Position numbers and translations under genes: made by a program. The notes under the pieces were generated by a model that searched no databases, was not told where the DNA came from, and was given only the letters and a program-made list of their open reading frames with translations. Positions 28,826 to 40,486 of a stretch of DNA of 64,000 bases are shown here, piece after piece (the stretch's first letter is position 1; each line of letters begins with the position of its first letter). The DNA is from Zygnema cylindricum (Eukaryota > Streptophyta > Zygnematophyceae > Zygnematales > Zygnemataceae), in the NCBI GenBank assembly GCA_037447655.1, contig JBBHKE010000444.1, positions 1 through 64,000 of the forward strand, in the 5' to 3' direction.

Positions 28826-30216
28826 ATGGAGGGAACATTCTGGAACCTTGTGCCTACTCCTATTTTGTCCGACATCCTCTTCCGGTCTTCTCAAGATGGC
28901 CAGCTTTGCAATCTCATCCTCCTATCCACTGTCTCTAGAGCCTTTAGGGATGGAGTCTAACAGGTCTCCGAGCTGGAACTTATCGAATCCGATATAAAAA
29001 ATACGAGCAGAGAAACCCTAGAAAAAATCATCACCAAGGCTGTTAATTTCACTCCTCATGTCAAATATTTGTCTTTTCATAGAGGTGACATGCGTGAGCT
29101 TCCGGTAGAAACTTTTCTCTATTTGTCGAAAGTGATAAGCACAGGCCTCGAGCGTTTCGATGTTTTCAATTGCAATTTGACATCCACTCATTTCAATGTT
29201 TTAAAGGAAATGAAAGCTTTACAAGGAATTTTTTTGGATGGTTGTAAATTTTCATCAAACGAGAAAAATGATTCAGGAATACTTTTGAATTCTACTTTTG
29301 AAAGAGTTCATGTCATATTTTTGGGCAAGTGTGAGTATGGTAAACCAGAAGACCTCCAAACTCTTTTGAATTTCTTCCCAAGACTGAAGATTTTTTTTTA
29401 TAAAGATCTTGAAAATTCTGGACGTCTCCCCCGGTTGTCCTTTCATACAGAATCTTTGACGTACACAGAAATTTATTCGAATTTCAGGGATCTTTGCTTC
29501 AATTGCCCAAATTTGGAATCTTTTAAATTGACTTTGTTTAACCACCCTCATCCTGCCGAGTCTCCCGAAGTCATTAACGACAATTTAGTTGAGAATTTGA
29601 AGGTTCATATAATCGTTGGCGAGGATAGTGACTTGTCCGAGTTCTATTTTGACTACAAACAATCAAAGATTTATATGCCAAAAGTCACTTTTACTCCTTC
29701 GTTCCCGTCGAAGTTGAAGAAACTAGTTTTCACGGATAGGGGATTGGATGAGGGTCGGAATAAAGAAATCTTGCACGATTTGATACGGTACAACTCTTCC
29801 TCTCTCACAAAAATTAAATGTTGTGGTAATGTTCCGTGCCCGGGGCCAATGGCTAATTTGAAGTCCATCACTTTCATAAGTCGTCTTCTTCAGGCGGATA
29901 TAGTTCACATGATAGTGGGGTGGTTAAGAGATTGTCCTGATCTACGGAAATTAAAAGTGAAGACATCTTTATTTCAAGTTGTCTCTACGAAATGAACAGA
30001 GCGTATTACGAAAATCTAAAAGGACTTATACAATTGTTTCCCGATGTGGTTAGATGTGTTTTCATGTCTTATGACGGCGAGGATGAAATGTCCGAAGAGT
30101 ACATTGAGTATCTCGACGAATTGAGACGATTTGAAGACATGTATCCAACTGTGGTTAAATTTCTTTTGCCGACCGAGGAGAAGGAAAAAGGATTGTCGGA
30201 ACAAGAGACGCTTTAA
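28826..30216 (+). pseudogene. F-box/LRR-like protein gene broken by one stop and one frame change
   Basis: From ATG 28826 the frame reads MEGTFWNLVPTPILSDILF and LSTVSRAFRDGV, an F-box-like start, to TAA at 28958-28960. The same frame then runs open for 345 codons to TGA at 29993-29995 with leucine-spaced segments (HVKYLSFHRGD, LERFDVFNCNLTSTHF, NLESFKLTLF, KLKKLVFTD, LTKIKCCG, DLRKLKV) typical of substrate-recruiting F-box proteins. The C-terminal part (MNRAYYENLKGLIQLFPDVV, YLDELRRFEDMYP) continues in a different frame from ATG 29992, overlapping the stop as ATGA, to 30216. Total about 460 residues. If alive it would be an SCF ubiquitin-ligase substrate adaptor. Either a recent pseudogene or two sequence errors; a fragment of the same family is at 3632. 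Confidence 0.65.
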
Positions 30217-30325
30217 GATGGTCTTCCCTTGTGTTGTAAATCCTCTCGCTATGTGTTTAGTGTATACTTTTTTTGATTTTCTTTTTTTTCCTTGAATTGC
30301 ATTTAATTGGCAATGCCATTATTAG

Positions 30326-30690
30326 TAGTGTTGGGTATCGAAGACCTATTGCCAATATTCGATAGATATCGAATTTTATGTATCCGATAATCGATATATC
30401 GAATCCATGTACCTAGAAGCAAAATATTCAGATATTTATGCGATTTTTTTTTTCGTTTTTTTTTTTCAAACAGCCCCCCCTCCCCCTCACCCCCGCGGCG
30501 CGCGCTTGGTGGGGGGGGGGGGGGCACGATTTTCCGTACTTTAACTGTACGGACACCCATTTTTTGCGATATATATCGCGATTATTTATGTTGGTCTCGG
30601 TACGATATATCGAGGAGTTTGCTCGATCGATATTCGATATATCGAATATCAAAATTATCGCGATATGAATTTACCCGATACCCAACACTA
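30326..30690. mobile_element. hAT-like foldback MITE, complete (family hAT-1, GC apex)
   Basis: Terminal repeats TAGTGTTGGGTATCG and its inverse at 30690. Flanking 8-mers ATTATTAG and ATTATCAG match 7 of 8, a hAT-type target duplication. The centre (30473-30524) is a C-rich run, GCGGCGCGCGC, then a G run. Arms carry GATATATCG palindromes. Confidence 0.88.
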
Positions 30691-31849
30691 ATTATCAGAC
30701 TCCTCTTGTATTTATTTTTGTAACTTAGCAAAACAGTTGACCATTTATTTACTAACGAATTGAGTCCATTTTTTTCATGGTCAAGTAAGATATAAGAGGA
30801 GGAGATAGAAGACCCGGTCCTTTTGGAGGAAGGCTTAAACAAGATTGGAGAGAAATAGACACGATGTTTTGTAGGGATTCACTGGCAATTGAGCTTCAAA
30901 AAGAAAAAAACTAAAGTAAATTACTTATTAAAGTAAGTACACCTAATAGTAATTACTTAGTATTGCTTAGTAATTACTTAGTATTACTTAGTAATTACTT
31001 AGTTACTTGTTTAATAAGTAAATTACTTTTAGTGAAGTAAACTTTTATTACTGATTGTTGTATGCAAGTTTTGACAGAAATCGGTGTTTGTTGTTTGTGA
31101 CATTGGTAGAGTTTCTTTTCCAATATGTGCCATAGATACCTGGTTATTCATGTAGAAAAATGTAAAATTGTAGCAACAATGTTAGGGTTTACGTCCACTT
31201 TTATAAGTCAAACAATGTGCTTTTGTGCTTCCATCTCTCTTGTTATAATGTGGGTCTGTCAATCATGATGTATTTTGGGTTCATGTATGTTTGGAATTGT
31301 TGTTTTAGATTATTTGAAATCATTGCAAGATTTTCAAATTTAGGTGGTGATCGTTAGGATTGTACTCTAGGGTTGTACGTTAGGGTTGTACTTTAGGATT
31401 GTAATTTAGGGTTGTATTTTAGGGTAGTTTTGAATGGAGGACAAAAACCTTATGTTGTAACTTATAGGTGGTGTTTGAATGCAATCATATCATCATTATT
31501 AACGAATAGTTAGTTTGAGAAATAGAATGTTGAGATAATGAAAAATACCTTTTTGTCTTTTTTCTTGTTATGTGTTTTATTTGCACACACACACACACAT
31601 ATACAATCACTTAGGGTGCGTCTTCATGTGCCAAAGTAAGGGTTTTTTTCGGTTGTTTTCCTGTAAAACTTAGAGCCGTACCGCGTAAGTTTCAACCGCA
31701 CAGAAAAATAGAAAAAAAGAAAAAGTACAATTTGCGTCATCATCGAATTTAAGGTGTACTACATGTTGTCGTCTTGTGCTCTTCGACCTACAGCCATGCC
31801 AAAAAACCATCTTCAAACTTAAAAAATTTAGTGTAAAACAATTACCCCC
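30691..31849. other. Intergenic DNA with two short minisatellites
   Basis: 30935-31020 holds TTACTTAGTAATTACTTAG-type units that are themselves palindromic. 31355-31430 holds TTAGGGTTGTACT-like units of about 13 bp. A short (AC)n run is near 31587. No gene seen. Confidence 0.6.
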
Positions 31850-34800
31850 CGAGAGGAAAGAAAAAGGCCCTTGTCACACAGGTACTTGAGGCGGAGTCCG
31901 AGGACGAGGACGATGAGCTCCTTTTGGATGAGGAGTTGGAGGCGAAAACTGAGGTTGAAATTCCACGAAGGCAGAAATGTGCTTACGGTGGATTGAAAGG
32001 TGAAGCAGGCTGGATTATAGATTCAGGTGCCTCAATGCACATGTGTAAGGATAGACACCTTTCACTAAGATAAAAAAGATTACCAACGTAGGGATAGAGT
32101 ACGGAGATGGGAGGATAGTCACCACTACTCTTGTGGGATCAGTAGATTTGAAAGTGTTAGTAGAATGAAAGACATCCATATTAACATTCTCCGATGTATT
32201 GTTTATTCCAGAGCTGAACAAAAATCTTATCTCTACATCTCTATAAGATGATAAGGGTTTTTTCACTAGCATTAGGGAAGGAGTCTTTACTGCTAGTTTT
32301 GAGGAGGATGTCTATTTCATTGCTGAGAAAGGTAGACATGGGATGTTTAGGCTGATCTTAAGTAATGAAAAGAAGAAATTTTATTATACTGGTGTTCATG
32401 ATATTATGATGTGGCATAAGAGGCTTGGGCATGTGAATCTAGATAAGTTAAGAGAGATGAAAAAGATGGGAGTGGTGGAAGGGATTCAGTTCAGTGAGAA
32501 TGATGATATTAGTGATTGTAGTGGATGTGCTCAAGGTAAATCACACAGATTACCCTTTTCTAAAACAGCCACCTATAAGGGAGAAAAAAATCTAGATCTA
32601 GTACACACATATGTTTGGGGACCGGCTAGAGTGCCCTCACCGGGGAGGAAGAGATTTATGATGACTATAACTGATGATTGGTCTCGGTATTCCCGGGTGT
32701 ATTTTTTGAAAAACAAGTCAGAAGCTCAGGAATGTTTTAGTCAATATAAAGCATGGAGCGAAAAACTCCATGAAAATCCAATCAAGAGAGTAAGGAGTGA
32801 CAATGGTGGAGAGTATACTTCTAACATGTTTGAGGATTTTCTGAGGGAAGATGGGGTCCAACACCAAAAGACAGTTCCATAAAATCCGGAACAGAATGGG
32901 GTAGCTGAAAGATTGAATAGGACACTAAGTGATAGTGCTAGAAGTATGTTGTCCGATAAGAAGATAGGAAAAAGATTTTGGGCAGAAGGAATGAATTGTG
33001 TTAATTACCTCAAAAATAGAGTTCTTAATTCAGCTATAAATGATCAAACACCTTATGAGAGATGGACTGGCCGGAAACTAGACATATCTCACTTAAAGGT
33101 TTTCGGCAGTCAAGTATTCGGTATAGATACAGATCGGTCTAATTGGAAGCTAGATCCTAAAGGAAAACCAGGATATTTATTAGGATATAATAAGGATGTT
33201 AAAGGATTTAGAGTTTATGATCTAAAATTGGAAGATATAATCATAGTAAAACATCTAGTAGTTATGGATGAAGGAAAGTCTGTGGATCCCTTCAAGTATA
33301 CGAAGTCAGTAAAAATCACATTTGAGTCAGAAAATTCCGATGACTTTGAGCTTCGTAACTATCCAGGTTTTAGAGAAGATGACATTCTTGCAGGTACAAA
33401 TCATACCGAAAAGGACTTGGCTGCGGAAACTCCAGTGACAACTCTACCTGAAGCGGAAGACGTGGTGGAAATTGATTCAGAATCAAGGGATAAGGGAGAA
33501 GCCAAGAATGTTCGAAAGAACCCACGAGAACCATCTATTCCGGCCACAGATTTTGAGGGGGGAATGAGAAGTAGCAAAAGATTGCAAGAATAACAAGTTA
33601 ATAACAAGGTAACAAAACTATCTCATCAAGATGAACCTCGGACTTATGGAGAGGCGATGACTTGTCGAAAAAGGAACCGGTGAGATACAGCAATAAATGA
33701 CGAGATGGCCTCAATTATGGCAGTCGATACTTCCGAGCTAGTGGATTGTCCACCTAACCGAAAACCAATCGGTTGTAAGTGGGTTTTCAAATTAAAACCG
33801 AATCCAGATAACACAATTGAGCGCTACAAGGCCAGATTAGTGGCAAAAGGATTTACACAAAAGGAGAATATCGACTACAAGGAAACCTTTGCGCCGGTCG
33901 TCAAATTTCCCTCCCTCGCATACTTCTCAGTTTGGCAGCAGCAGAAGACATGGAGGTGCACCAGATGGACGTTAAGACAACCCTTTTGCATGGAGAATTA
34001 GAAGAGGAGATCTTTATGCGACAACCCGAGGGATTTGTGGAAGAAAGAGAGGAGAGTAAGGTATGCCGGCTGATTAAATCTCTTTATGGATTGAAACAGG
34101 CGCCTCGACAGTGGAATAAAAAGCCTGATGAGTTTCATACCGGTCTCGGATATATCTGGATTAGCTCAAATCACTCAATCTATGTTTTTGAAGATGAGGA
34201 AGGTGTTATATTTATTGCAATTTATATTGATGATTTGCTAATCTTAAGTAAATCAATTGACAAAATTAATAAACTGAAAACCGATATTAAGGGGAGATTT
34301 GAAATGAACGATATGGGGGAAGCAAAATATATTTTGAGAATTCAAGTAGAAAGAGAACGAAAAGAAAGATTATAAGATTGACTCAAAAGGAAGCAATAGG
34401 GAACATACTCAAAAATTTCAGATGGATAAAGCTAATAGTTGTACAACTCCAATGGAGTTAAAGAAGGGAAGTGAGGGGAGTGAGGAAGAAGGAGTCATAG
34501 TCTTAGACAAGGAAATTATCCTTGAAGAATAGAAGATCATGCAGACTATTCCTTACAGACAAGTAGTGGGAAATATAATCTATTTTATGAATTGTACCCA
34601 GCCCGATTTAGCTGCAGCTGTAGGAGTGCTGAGTAAAAGTCTAAATGCTCCCACTAAGAGGGATTGGGAGGCAACTAAGAGAGTCCTTAGATATTTGATA
34701 GGAACTAGGGATCTATGGTTGCATCTAGGTGGGGAGAATACTGACATCGCTACTTGGAGTGATGCCAATTATGGTGATGCTCCGATGAGGAGATTTACTT

Positions 34801-35400
34801 CTGGATATGTATTATATGTGGGTGATGGAGCTTGCTGTTAGAGTAGCAAACAGCAAAAGGTTATTCCTCGGTCCACCATGGAGGCTAAGTATATGGCCTC
34901 TTGCCCTGCTGTAAAAAAATTGATATGGGTCAAGTCTTTGCTTGGTGAGCTTGGTCACCTTAAAATGGTGTGCATATTTTTTTTTGTGATAATCAGGCAG
35001 CAATCGCTATTTATGCCAATCCTAAACACCATTTTAAAGCCAAACACATGGACATTAGACTCAGCTTTGTTAGAGAGAAAGTAAAAAACAAAATAATCAG
35101 TTTAGAGTACCGACCAGATAGCGAGATGGTAGCAGATATGATGACCAAACCTATGCCTTCCCCTAAGCTTATTTTTTGCACGAAGAAGTGTGGTCTAAAA
35201 TAAAAAGATTGACTAGAAAATAAGGGGAGTGTAAAAATTGATGGTCCTTTATAAGTATTTTGTAGGTCTAATTAGAAATACAGTCTCTAATTTCTCTCTC
35301 CAACTCCAACACTTCTCGTAATCACTCAGAAATTGGAGAGGAAGCTAGAGCCATGGCTACCTAGGGTAGCCAAAGGTTTACGGTAAATAGATTAGTTGAT
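31850..35400 (+). mobile_element. Ty1/copia element, degraded and 5'-truncated
   Basis: Order protease - GAG-pre-integrase - integrase - RT - RNase H on the plus strand identifies a copia element. Gag and the 5' LTR are not recognisable upstream. Downstream, GGGGAG at about 35224 is a likely polypurine tract, followed by TGTAAAAATTGATGG, the likely start of the 3' LTR, which holds a TTTATAAG TATA-like word. The LTR end and target duplication could not be placed. Confidence 0.8.
32005..35203 (+). pseudogene. copia Pol, inactivated
   Basis: Protease motif WIIDSGASMHMC lies at about 32012-32047. GAG-pre-integrase MWHKRLGHVNLDKL and a zinc finger CSGCAQGKSH follow, then integrase core TDDWSRY, RSDNGGEYTS and PEQNGVAERLNRTL. 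RT shows GCKWVFKLK, RYKARLVAKGF, YGLKQAPRQWN and the catalytic YIDDLL at about 34228. RNase H shows SDANYGD, STMEAKYMA and DNQAAI. Breaks: frame change near 32060, TAA at 32880 inside the integrase, TAA at 33592, frame shift near 33930, stops at 34372 and 34839. Catalytic residues largely survive, so decay is moderate. Confidence 0.85.
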
Positions 35401-35436
35401 TTATTGAATGGTAGTTTATTTACGAAATGGATTGAT

Positions 35437-35527
35437 GATGCAACCAGGATTTGATCCTGGTACCTACTGGACGTCAGGCTGCCGGTAGACGGTGGTAGCC
35501 TTATCCGTTAGGTCTACAACCAATGAT
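35437..35527 (-). ncRNA. tRNA-like sequence with A- and B-box motifs (possible SINE head or tRNA pseudogene)
   Basis: On the minus strand TAGACCTAACGG (A-box-like) with GGATAAGG resembles the D arm of tRNA-Arg. CCAGGATCAAATCCTGG makes a perfect 5-bp T stem with a 7-nt loop and includes the B-box-like GGATCAAATCC. The acceptor ends do not pair and the anticodon arm is not clear, so it is not a functional tRNA. It lies just after the copia 3' end. Confidence 0.35.
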
Positions 35528-36589
35528 ATATACTTTAGGGTTTGATATTTATTTAAACATTACCACGTAAGATATTTCATTCAACGACAACTCCTTACGG
35601 AATGCATAGAGTCAGTTATGTAGAAGTACGGATTACGATACAGATAAGAAACAAGTACCGCTCATTTGTTTCTTTAAACGATACAAATATCGCGCAAGTA
35701 TTTATGACAGCTACGATTCAAATCGACATTCAATCAAATGGCCAGGAAGAAAGCGGAGATCACGGAAGAGATTCTCGGCCGTTTGTGGTCATCACCACAT
35801 TGGATGACACGTGGCGAAATTGCGTTGGATCGCAGCATCTTCGGGAATTATAGGACCGAATCCGAATATGACATGTGTCGACTTTTACGCCATGTTGTAC
35901 AATATCCGTACAGAAAGTACACCGGCAGCTGTACTTTTCTGTACCAAGGTGTAATATGATTGGCTCTGTACGTTAGTACATAGAGCCCGTGAGGGAGATA
36001 CGACTTAGAAAAAATTGGTAGATAGGACCCTCTCTCCCAGAGAACTTCTGTACAAAAGGTCAACTTTGACCCTCCATAACTTAGTGCTCAGAGGAGCAAA
36101 TTCAGAGATTCTTTTTGCTATCGAGTCAGGGGAGTCTTACCTTCACAGGGGTGAAGTTGGTTAGAGTTTTTGTCTGCCAGGGTGGCAGTTATTTTTGCTT
36201 AAACACAAAGGGGTCAGGATTATCCTAGAGGCTTCTTGGAAGCTGTCCACTCTGAGGACTTATGGAGGTCTCAGAGTTTCACCCTCCTCTCTCCTCTCTT
36301 CCCCCTCTCCCTCTACTCCTCTCTACTCTCTCTCTCTCTCCTTCTCTCTAAAACAATACTCTTGGCGGCGAATTAAATTGTCCATAATAAGTTGAAAATT
36401 AGAGCAAAATGTTGACAGAAATAGAATGGAAAACTTTTACATTACATTGAAAACTGTGCCACTCCTTCCAAAAGAAAGTACAAAAAAAAGTACAATGCGA
36501 CTAAAAATATAGTATGAATATAGAATTCAGTATAGTGTCAACTACAGTATGCAGTTCTATGCATAGTATTCAATATTTATACAAGAAAA
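35528..36589. other. Intergenic DNA, nothing recognised
   Basis: Short frames overlap without family resemblance. GTAC words cluster at 35895-35985. A CT-rich run lies at 36280-36350. Confidence 0.5.
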
Positions 36590-36950
36590 ATCTTTGCCCT
36601 CTCCCTCAACATCTCTCTACATCTCTCCTCTCCCGCTGCTTCTTTCGACCTCCCTCCACTCCCCCCTCTTTCCCTCCTTCCATTTCCTCCCTACTCCTCC
36701 CTCTTCCATCCTCCATTTTCCCCTCTTCCCTCCTCTCTCTTACCTCCTCCCTCCTCCCTCCTCCCTCCCTCCTTCCTCCCTCCTCCCTCCTCACTCCTCC
36801 CTCCCTCCTCCCTCCTCCCTCCCCCCTCCTCCCTCCTCCCTCCTCCCTCCTCCCTCCTCCCTCCTCCCTCCTCCCTCCTCCCTCCTCCCTCCTCCCTCCT
36901 TTCTCCTCCCTCCTCCCTCCTCCCTCCTCCCTCCTCCCTCTTTTTCAACC
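36590..36950. repeat. (CTCCTCC)n polypyrimidine minisatellite
   Basis: About 360 bases of CCTCCTCCCTCC units, nearly uninterrupted from 36740 to 36945. Leu/Pro/Ser frames on the plus strand and Glu/Arg/Gly frames on the minus strand are artefacts. Such tracts can form triplex DNA. Confidence 0.9.
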
Positions 36951-37074
36951 AACACTTTCTTCCTAAACCTCCCTTTACAATTACTATAGTTGAATTTTCC
37001 ATAGTAGAAAATGACTTATTTAATTCAACTTATTTGACACTTGCATTTCAATCGCGATAAAGTATACTAATTCC

Positions 37075-37180
37075 TGAAAAAAAAGGTAAAAGAAAGGAAA
37101 AAGAAAAAAGGAAAAAAATGAAAAAAAATGAAAAAGGAAGAAAAAAAAAAGAAAAAGAAAAAAGGAAAAATAGCGTTTTT
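37075..37180. repeat. A-rich purine tract
   Basis: GAAAAAGGAAAAA-type purine run with no coding value. Confidence 0.6.
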
Positions 37181-37339
37181 GCGTACGATTGTATAGCGCA
37201 AACGAATCTCCGCTAAAAAACAAAGTAAGTTCGGTCTGTTACCAATACATGGGGCCGTACCTTAACCCTAATAGCGACGAGCAGTGTCGTACGCATAATG
37301 GTACGGAGAATCTTCGCTGGTACATATCTAGTCTAGAAC

Positions 37340-37616
37340 CATAGTTCAAAAGTAGGTGAAACTAGCCCTATACAATATGCATGTTGTATGGAAATCATAC
37401 ATATGACCTTAAGACCTATATTATATTCGGACCTATTCGGGCCAATTAAAACATTCAGACCAAATATTTATATTTACACACCGTCAGATTCGGACAATCG
37501 AACGGTCGTTGATCAAAGTAGCGATCTAAGAAGATCACATGAAAAGCCCATAACACAACTTACGATAAAGGCGTCGACCAAAGGCCTACCATAAAAACGC
37601 CTACTTTTGAACTATG
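37340..37616. mobile_element. hAT-like MITE (family hAT-4, CATAGTTCAAAAGTAGG ends), complete
   Basis: 17-bp perfect terminal repeats CATAGTTCAAAAGTAGG, flanked by a perfect 8-bp duplication TCTAGAAC (37332-37339 and 37617-37624). Non-coding interior with AAGATCACATGAAAAGCCC shared by four other copies in the window. Confidence 0.9.
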
Positions 37617-37684
37617 TCTAGAACTGTAGTTGTTTAGCATAAGATAAGGTCGCTTACTTGTCGAAGCGGACAAATACATTTTGG

Positions 37685-38280
37685 CGGAGGTGCAAAAGTC
37701 AAAATTTTACATAACCGAAACTGAACATTTTTTTTTTCAAAATCTGAGAAACCGATGCCTGACTGGGTTATGCCACGCTCCAAAATTGTTAACCGTTAAC
37801 CAACCGGTGTTTACGAAAATAAAAGTTAATCAAAATTCGAGTTCTCGCAACTAACCGTGCCTGCCCGTAACTGGAAAAGTATAAAATTACACCGTTCATT
37901 GTTTGTAGCGTTAATGTACTTAGTAATAATGTACGACGTATGAATAAGCCAATAATAACGATTTGTCGCGTTCCATTAGATTTGCGAAATGACTAGTGTT
38001 ACTACCGTGTCAGATTTGCGACGCTAATCGTGTTGTCACGTACTTCCACGATACCAAAGAGTAAAGTACAATAATGTTGGATTGTATGGACAGTACAAAA
38101 TTTCCATTTTTTTTGGTTTTTTGGTTAACCAACCGAAAGCAACCATTTTTTTTTTCTAGTGAATCAACCGACCGCAACCGCCCGGCCCCCAAAAATTGAC
38201 AACCGAATCCGTTCCGGATCCGGCGCAGGCGGTTGGTCACGGTTTCGGTCAAGGTTTCGGTTGACCGTTTGCGACCTCTG
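37685..38280. mobile_element. hAT-like MITE (family hAT-3), uninterrupted copy
   Basis: Starts CGGAGGTGCAAAAG and ends GCGACCTCTG. Flanking 8-mers CATTTTGG and CCTTTTGG match 7 of 8. This is the empty-site reference for the TA-MITE in the 4244-5354 copy. Confidence 0.8.
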
Positions 38281-39199
38281 CCTTTTGGCATTTTCCTGCA
38301 TCAGAAAAATTCCCTGCGTGAGAAATGTCCCAAACACGAAACGGTCCGTCGTTTCAGAATTGAATCGTTTTTAAGAAGAGTTTAGCGGTGGGCAAAATAA
38401 TCGAATCGGGCATTAAATCGTATCTGCAAATTGAAAATCGTCTTGATGCGGTATGACACCTGACATTATCGAGAAATCTGAGGGCAAATGTTTTTGCTTT
38501 ACCTCATTGGAGAGAAGCTTTCACCTAACATTTGGTTTTTTTATCGCGTTATAAAGTTAGTATTAGTTAATTTTTTCCTAAAAAATGAATAGTTGTTCAT
38601 ACCGTTTATTGCAAACGATTCAATCGCGACGAATTATACATAACGAACCCACTTAACGTTTTGAAAAAATCGTAAAAATCGTTAATGAGATTTCGTCCGT
38701 ACTATTCCGACATGTAAACAGAAATAAATTCTACATATACCGCAGTTTGTAATTTTTCTGTAAAAATTCAGTAAATTACCGTAAAAATAAGTACATTTTA
38801 CAGGAAACACTGTACTTTTTACGTAAATTTCCGTTCAGTTTACCAGACAGGAAACACATCGCGATTTTTTAGGATTTTTTTAACCGTCACAAATTATACG
38901 TTTAGATCAGAAAAAAGGAAAAAATCGCACGATTTGAACAATAGCGAAAAAATGATACAAAAAAAAAAAACCAAAGGGGTACAAAAATGGGATACAAAAT
39001 GGTGTGGATTTTTTAAATATTAGTTCCTATATTGCATTTCGTACGGTATTATATACCACAGATCGTACAAATGAAACGAAAAGGAATTCCGACTAGTGTT
39101 AAAATATCAAATCGCATTGGACCAATAGGCGACGCTCATTTGTTTGACGTAACTGATGACTCATGCGATGTATGTGACGTCACAAATGGTGTCCAATGG
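38281..39199. other. Intergenic DNA, nothing recognised
   Basis: AT-rich, with repeated AAAATCGTAAAAATCG and TTTTACGTAAATTTCC-like words at 38650-38830. No gene. Confidence 0.5.
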
Positions 39200-39405
39200 T
39201 ACACGTGGCTGACCAAAAGTACATACTTAGGGTTTTTATGGCCCTTTTTTGGGTTTTTCTTACTGTTAATACTGTCGATGGTTTTTGACATAAGCCAATC
39301 GGTGAGGCGAGAATCTTGCCTTTCAATCGCGGCCGTCTGATGTACAAATCGATTAGTGTGCACGAAAAAAATATGTCTCAAGTGGCTAAAAAATGTCAGC
39401 AGTAG
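39200..39405. mobile_element. TA-MITE (220-bp subtype) remnant
   Basis: TTTCAATCGCGGCCGTCTG, TGTGCACGAAAAAAATATGT and CAAGTGGCTAAAAAATGTC match the right half of the subtype copy at 27188-27406. It is cut at its right end by the next TA-MITE. Confidence 0.5.
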
Positions 39406-39954
39406 TACACCGCCAATCGCTATTAGCGTAGTGTACGCTAATCCGTCCTGTTTTTTTATTTATTCTCAAATAGCGTATCTTTTCTGTACGCCATTTAGGG
39501 TTTTTTGTCCAATTAGCCTAAAAACGGAAGTACGTTATCGTTTAAATAGTGTGGTATACGGTCAGTGTCAGACCGTACAAAATTGTACATTTTTAAGTGA
39601 AAAAATATAATTAATGAGTTTTAGTAACCGCGGACACATGCGGATATGCGCTCTAAAAGGGGGATGAAATCGGGTTTTCAAATATCACGTTCGCACATAT
39701 TCGTCCAACAACCACTTTTCGACTGTGTGAACGTAGGATTTGTGTACGATTTGTCAGATTTTGTACAAATACCTATATTAGTGTAAGCATGTTTGCGACC
39801 GACATTTTTTTCTTTCAAAGACCGAATATAGAATTATTAAACAATTAGAATGTATGTTTTTTTTCAAAATTGTCAAATTCTAAATTAGCGTACACCACTG
39901 TAACTATTATTACATGCTAAAGAAACTTCTACACTAACAACGATTGGCGATGTA
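39406..39954. mobile_element. TA-MITE (540-bp subtype)
   Basis: Left end CACCGCCAATCGCTATTAG, right end ACAACGATTGGCGATG, TA on both sides. The interior matches 4533-5080 (GTGTAAGCATGTTTGCGACC). The right flank CCGCGTCAGATTTGCGACG is hAT-3 sequence, the same target neighbourhood as the insertion at 4533-5080. Confidence 0.82.
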
Positions 39955-40007
39955 CCGCGTCAGATTTGCGACGCTTTGTCGCGTTCCCTAAGATTTGCGA
40001 AATGAAT

Positions 40008-40313
40008 CATAATTCAAAAGTAGGTGAAAGTAGGCCCATACAATATGCCTATTGTATGCAAAACATACAATATGACCTTAAGACCCATATTGTATTCGGA
40101 CCTTTTCGGACCAATTAAAACATCCAGACAAAAAATTGGACCAATTAAAAAATTCGAACCAAAAAATTTCATTTACACCGTCAGATTTGGACGATCGGAC
40201 GGTCGCTGATCAAAGTAGTGATCTAAGAAGATCACATGAAAAGCCCATAACACAACTTACGATAAAGGCCCCAACCAAAGGCCTACCATAAAAACGCCTA
40301 CTTTTGAACTATG
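40008..40313. mobile_element. hAT-4 MITE
   Basis: Left end CATAATTCAAAAGTAGG (one change), right end CCTACTTTTGAACTATG. Flanking 8-mers AAATGAAT and AGTTGAAG agree at only five positions, so the duplication has decayed or is absent. Confidence 0.75.
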
Positions 40314-40486
40314 AGTTGAAGTGTAATTTTTCGAGCACGTTTCTGCAGTCTGGACCAAGAACCAACGAAAAACTGAGCGGGAAGTTCCATGATGCCGAAG
40401 TTGTCGATGTTTCGTACGTCTAGTGTACAATATAACGTGTATTGCTTTTAGTGTTAATAGCTTTTTCGCCAATTAAAACATCTTTT

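Noticed and set aside
28923-28965. A 33-nt GT-AG segment that would remove the in-frame stop of the F-box-like gene while keeping frame
   Set aside because: It is far too short for plant introns and would delete the conserved VSRAFRDGV part of the F-box.
31355-31430. TTAGGG words suggesting telomeric DNA
   Set aside because: Units are about 13 bp (TTAGGGTTGTACT-like), imperfect and few; plant telomeres are pure TTTAGGG arrays.
36594-36989. Long Leu/Pro/Ser open frames
   Set aside because: Translation of a CTCCTCC minisatellite; all frames on both strands are open for the same reason.
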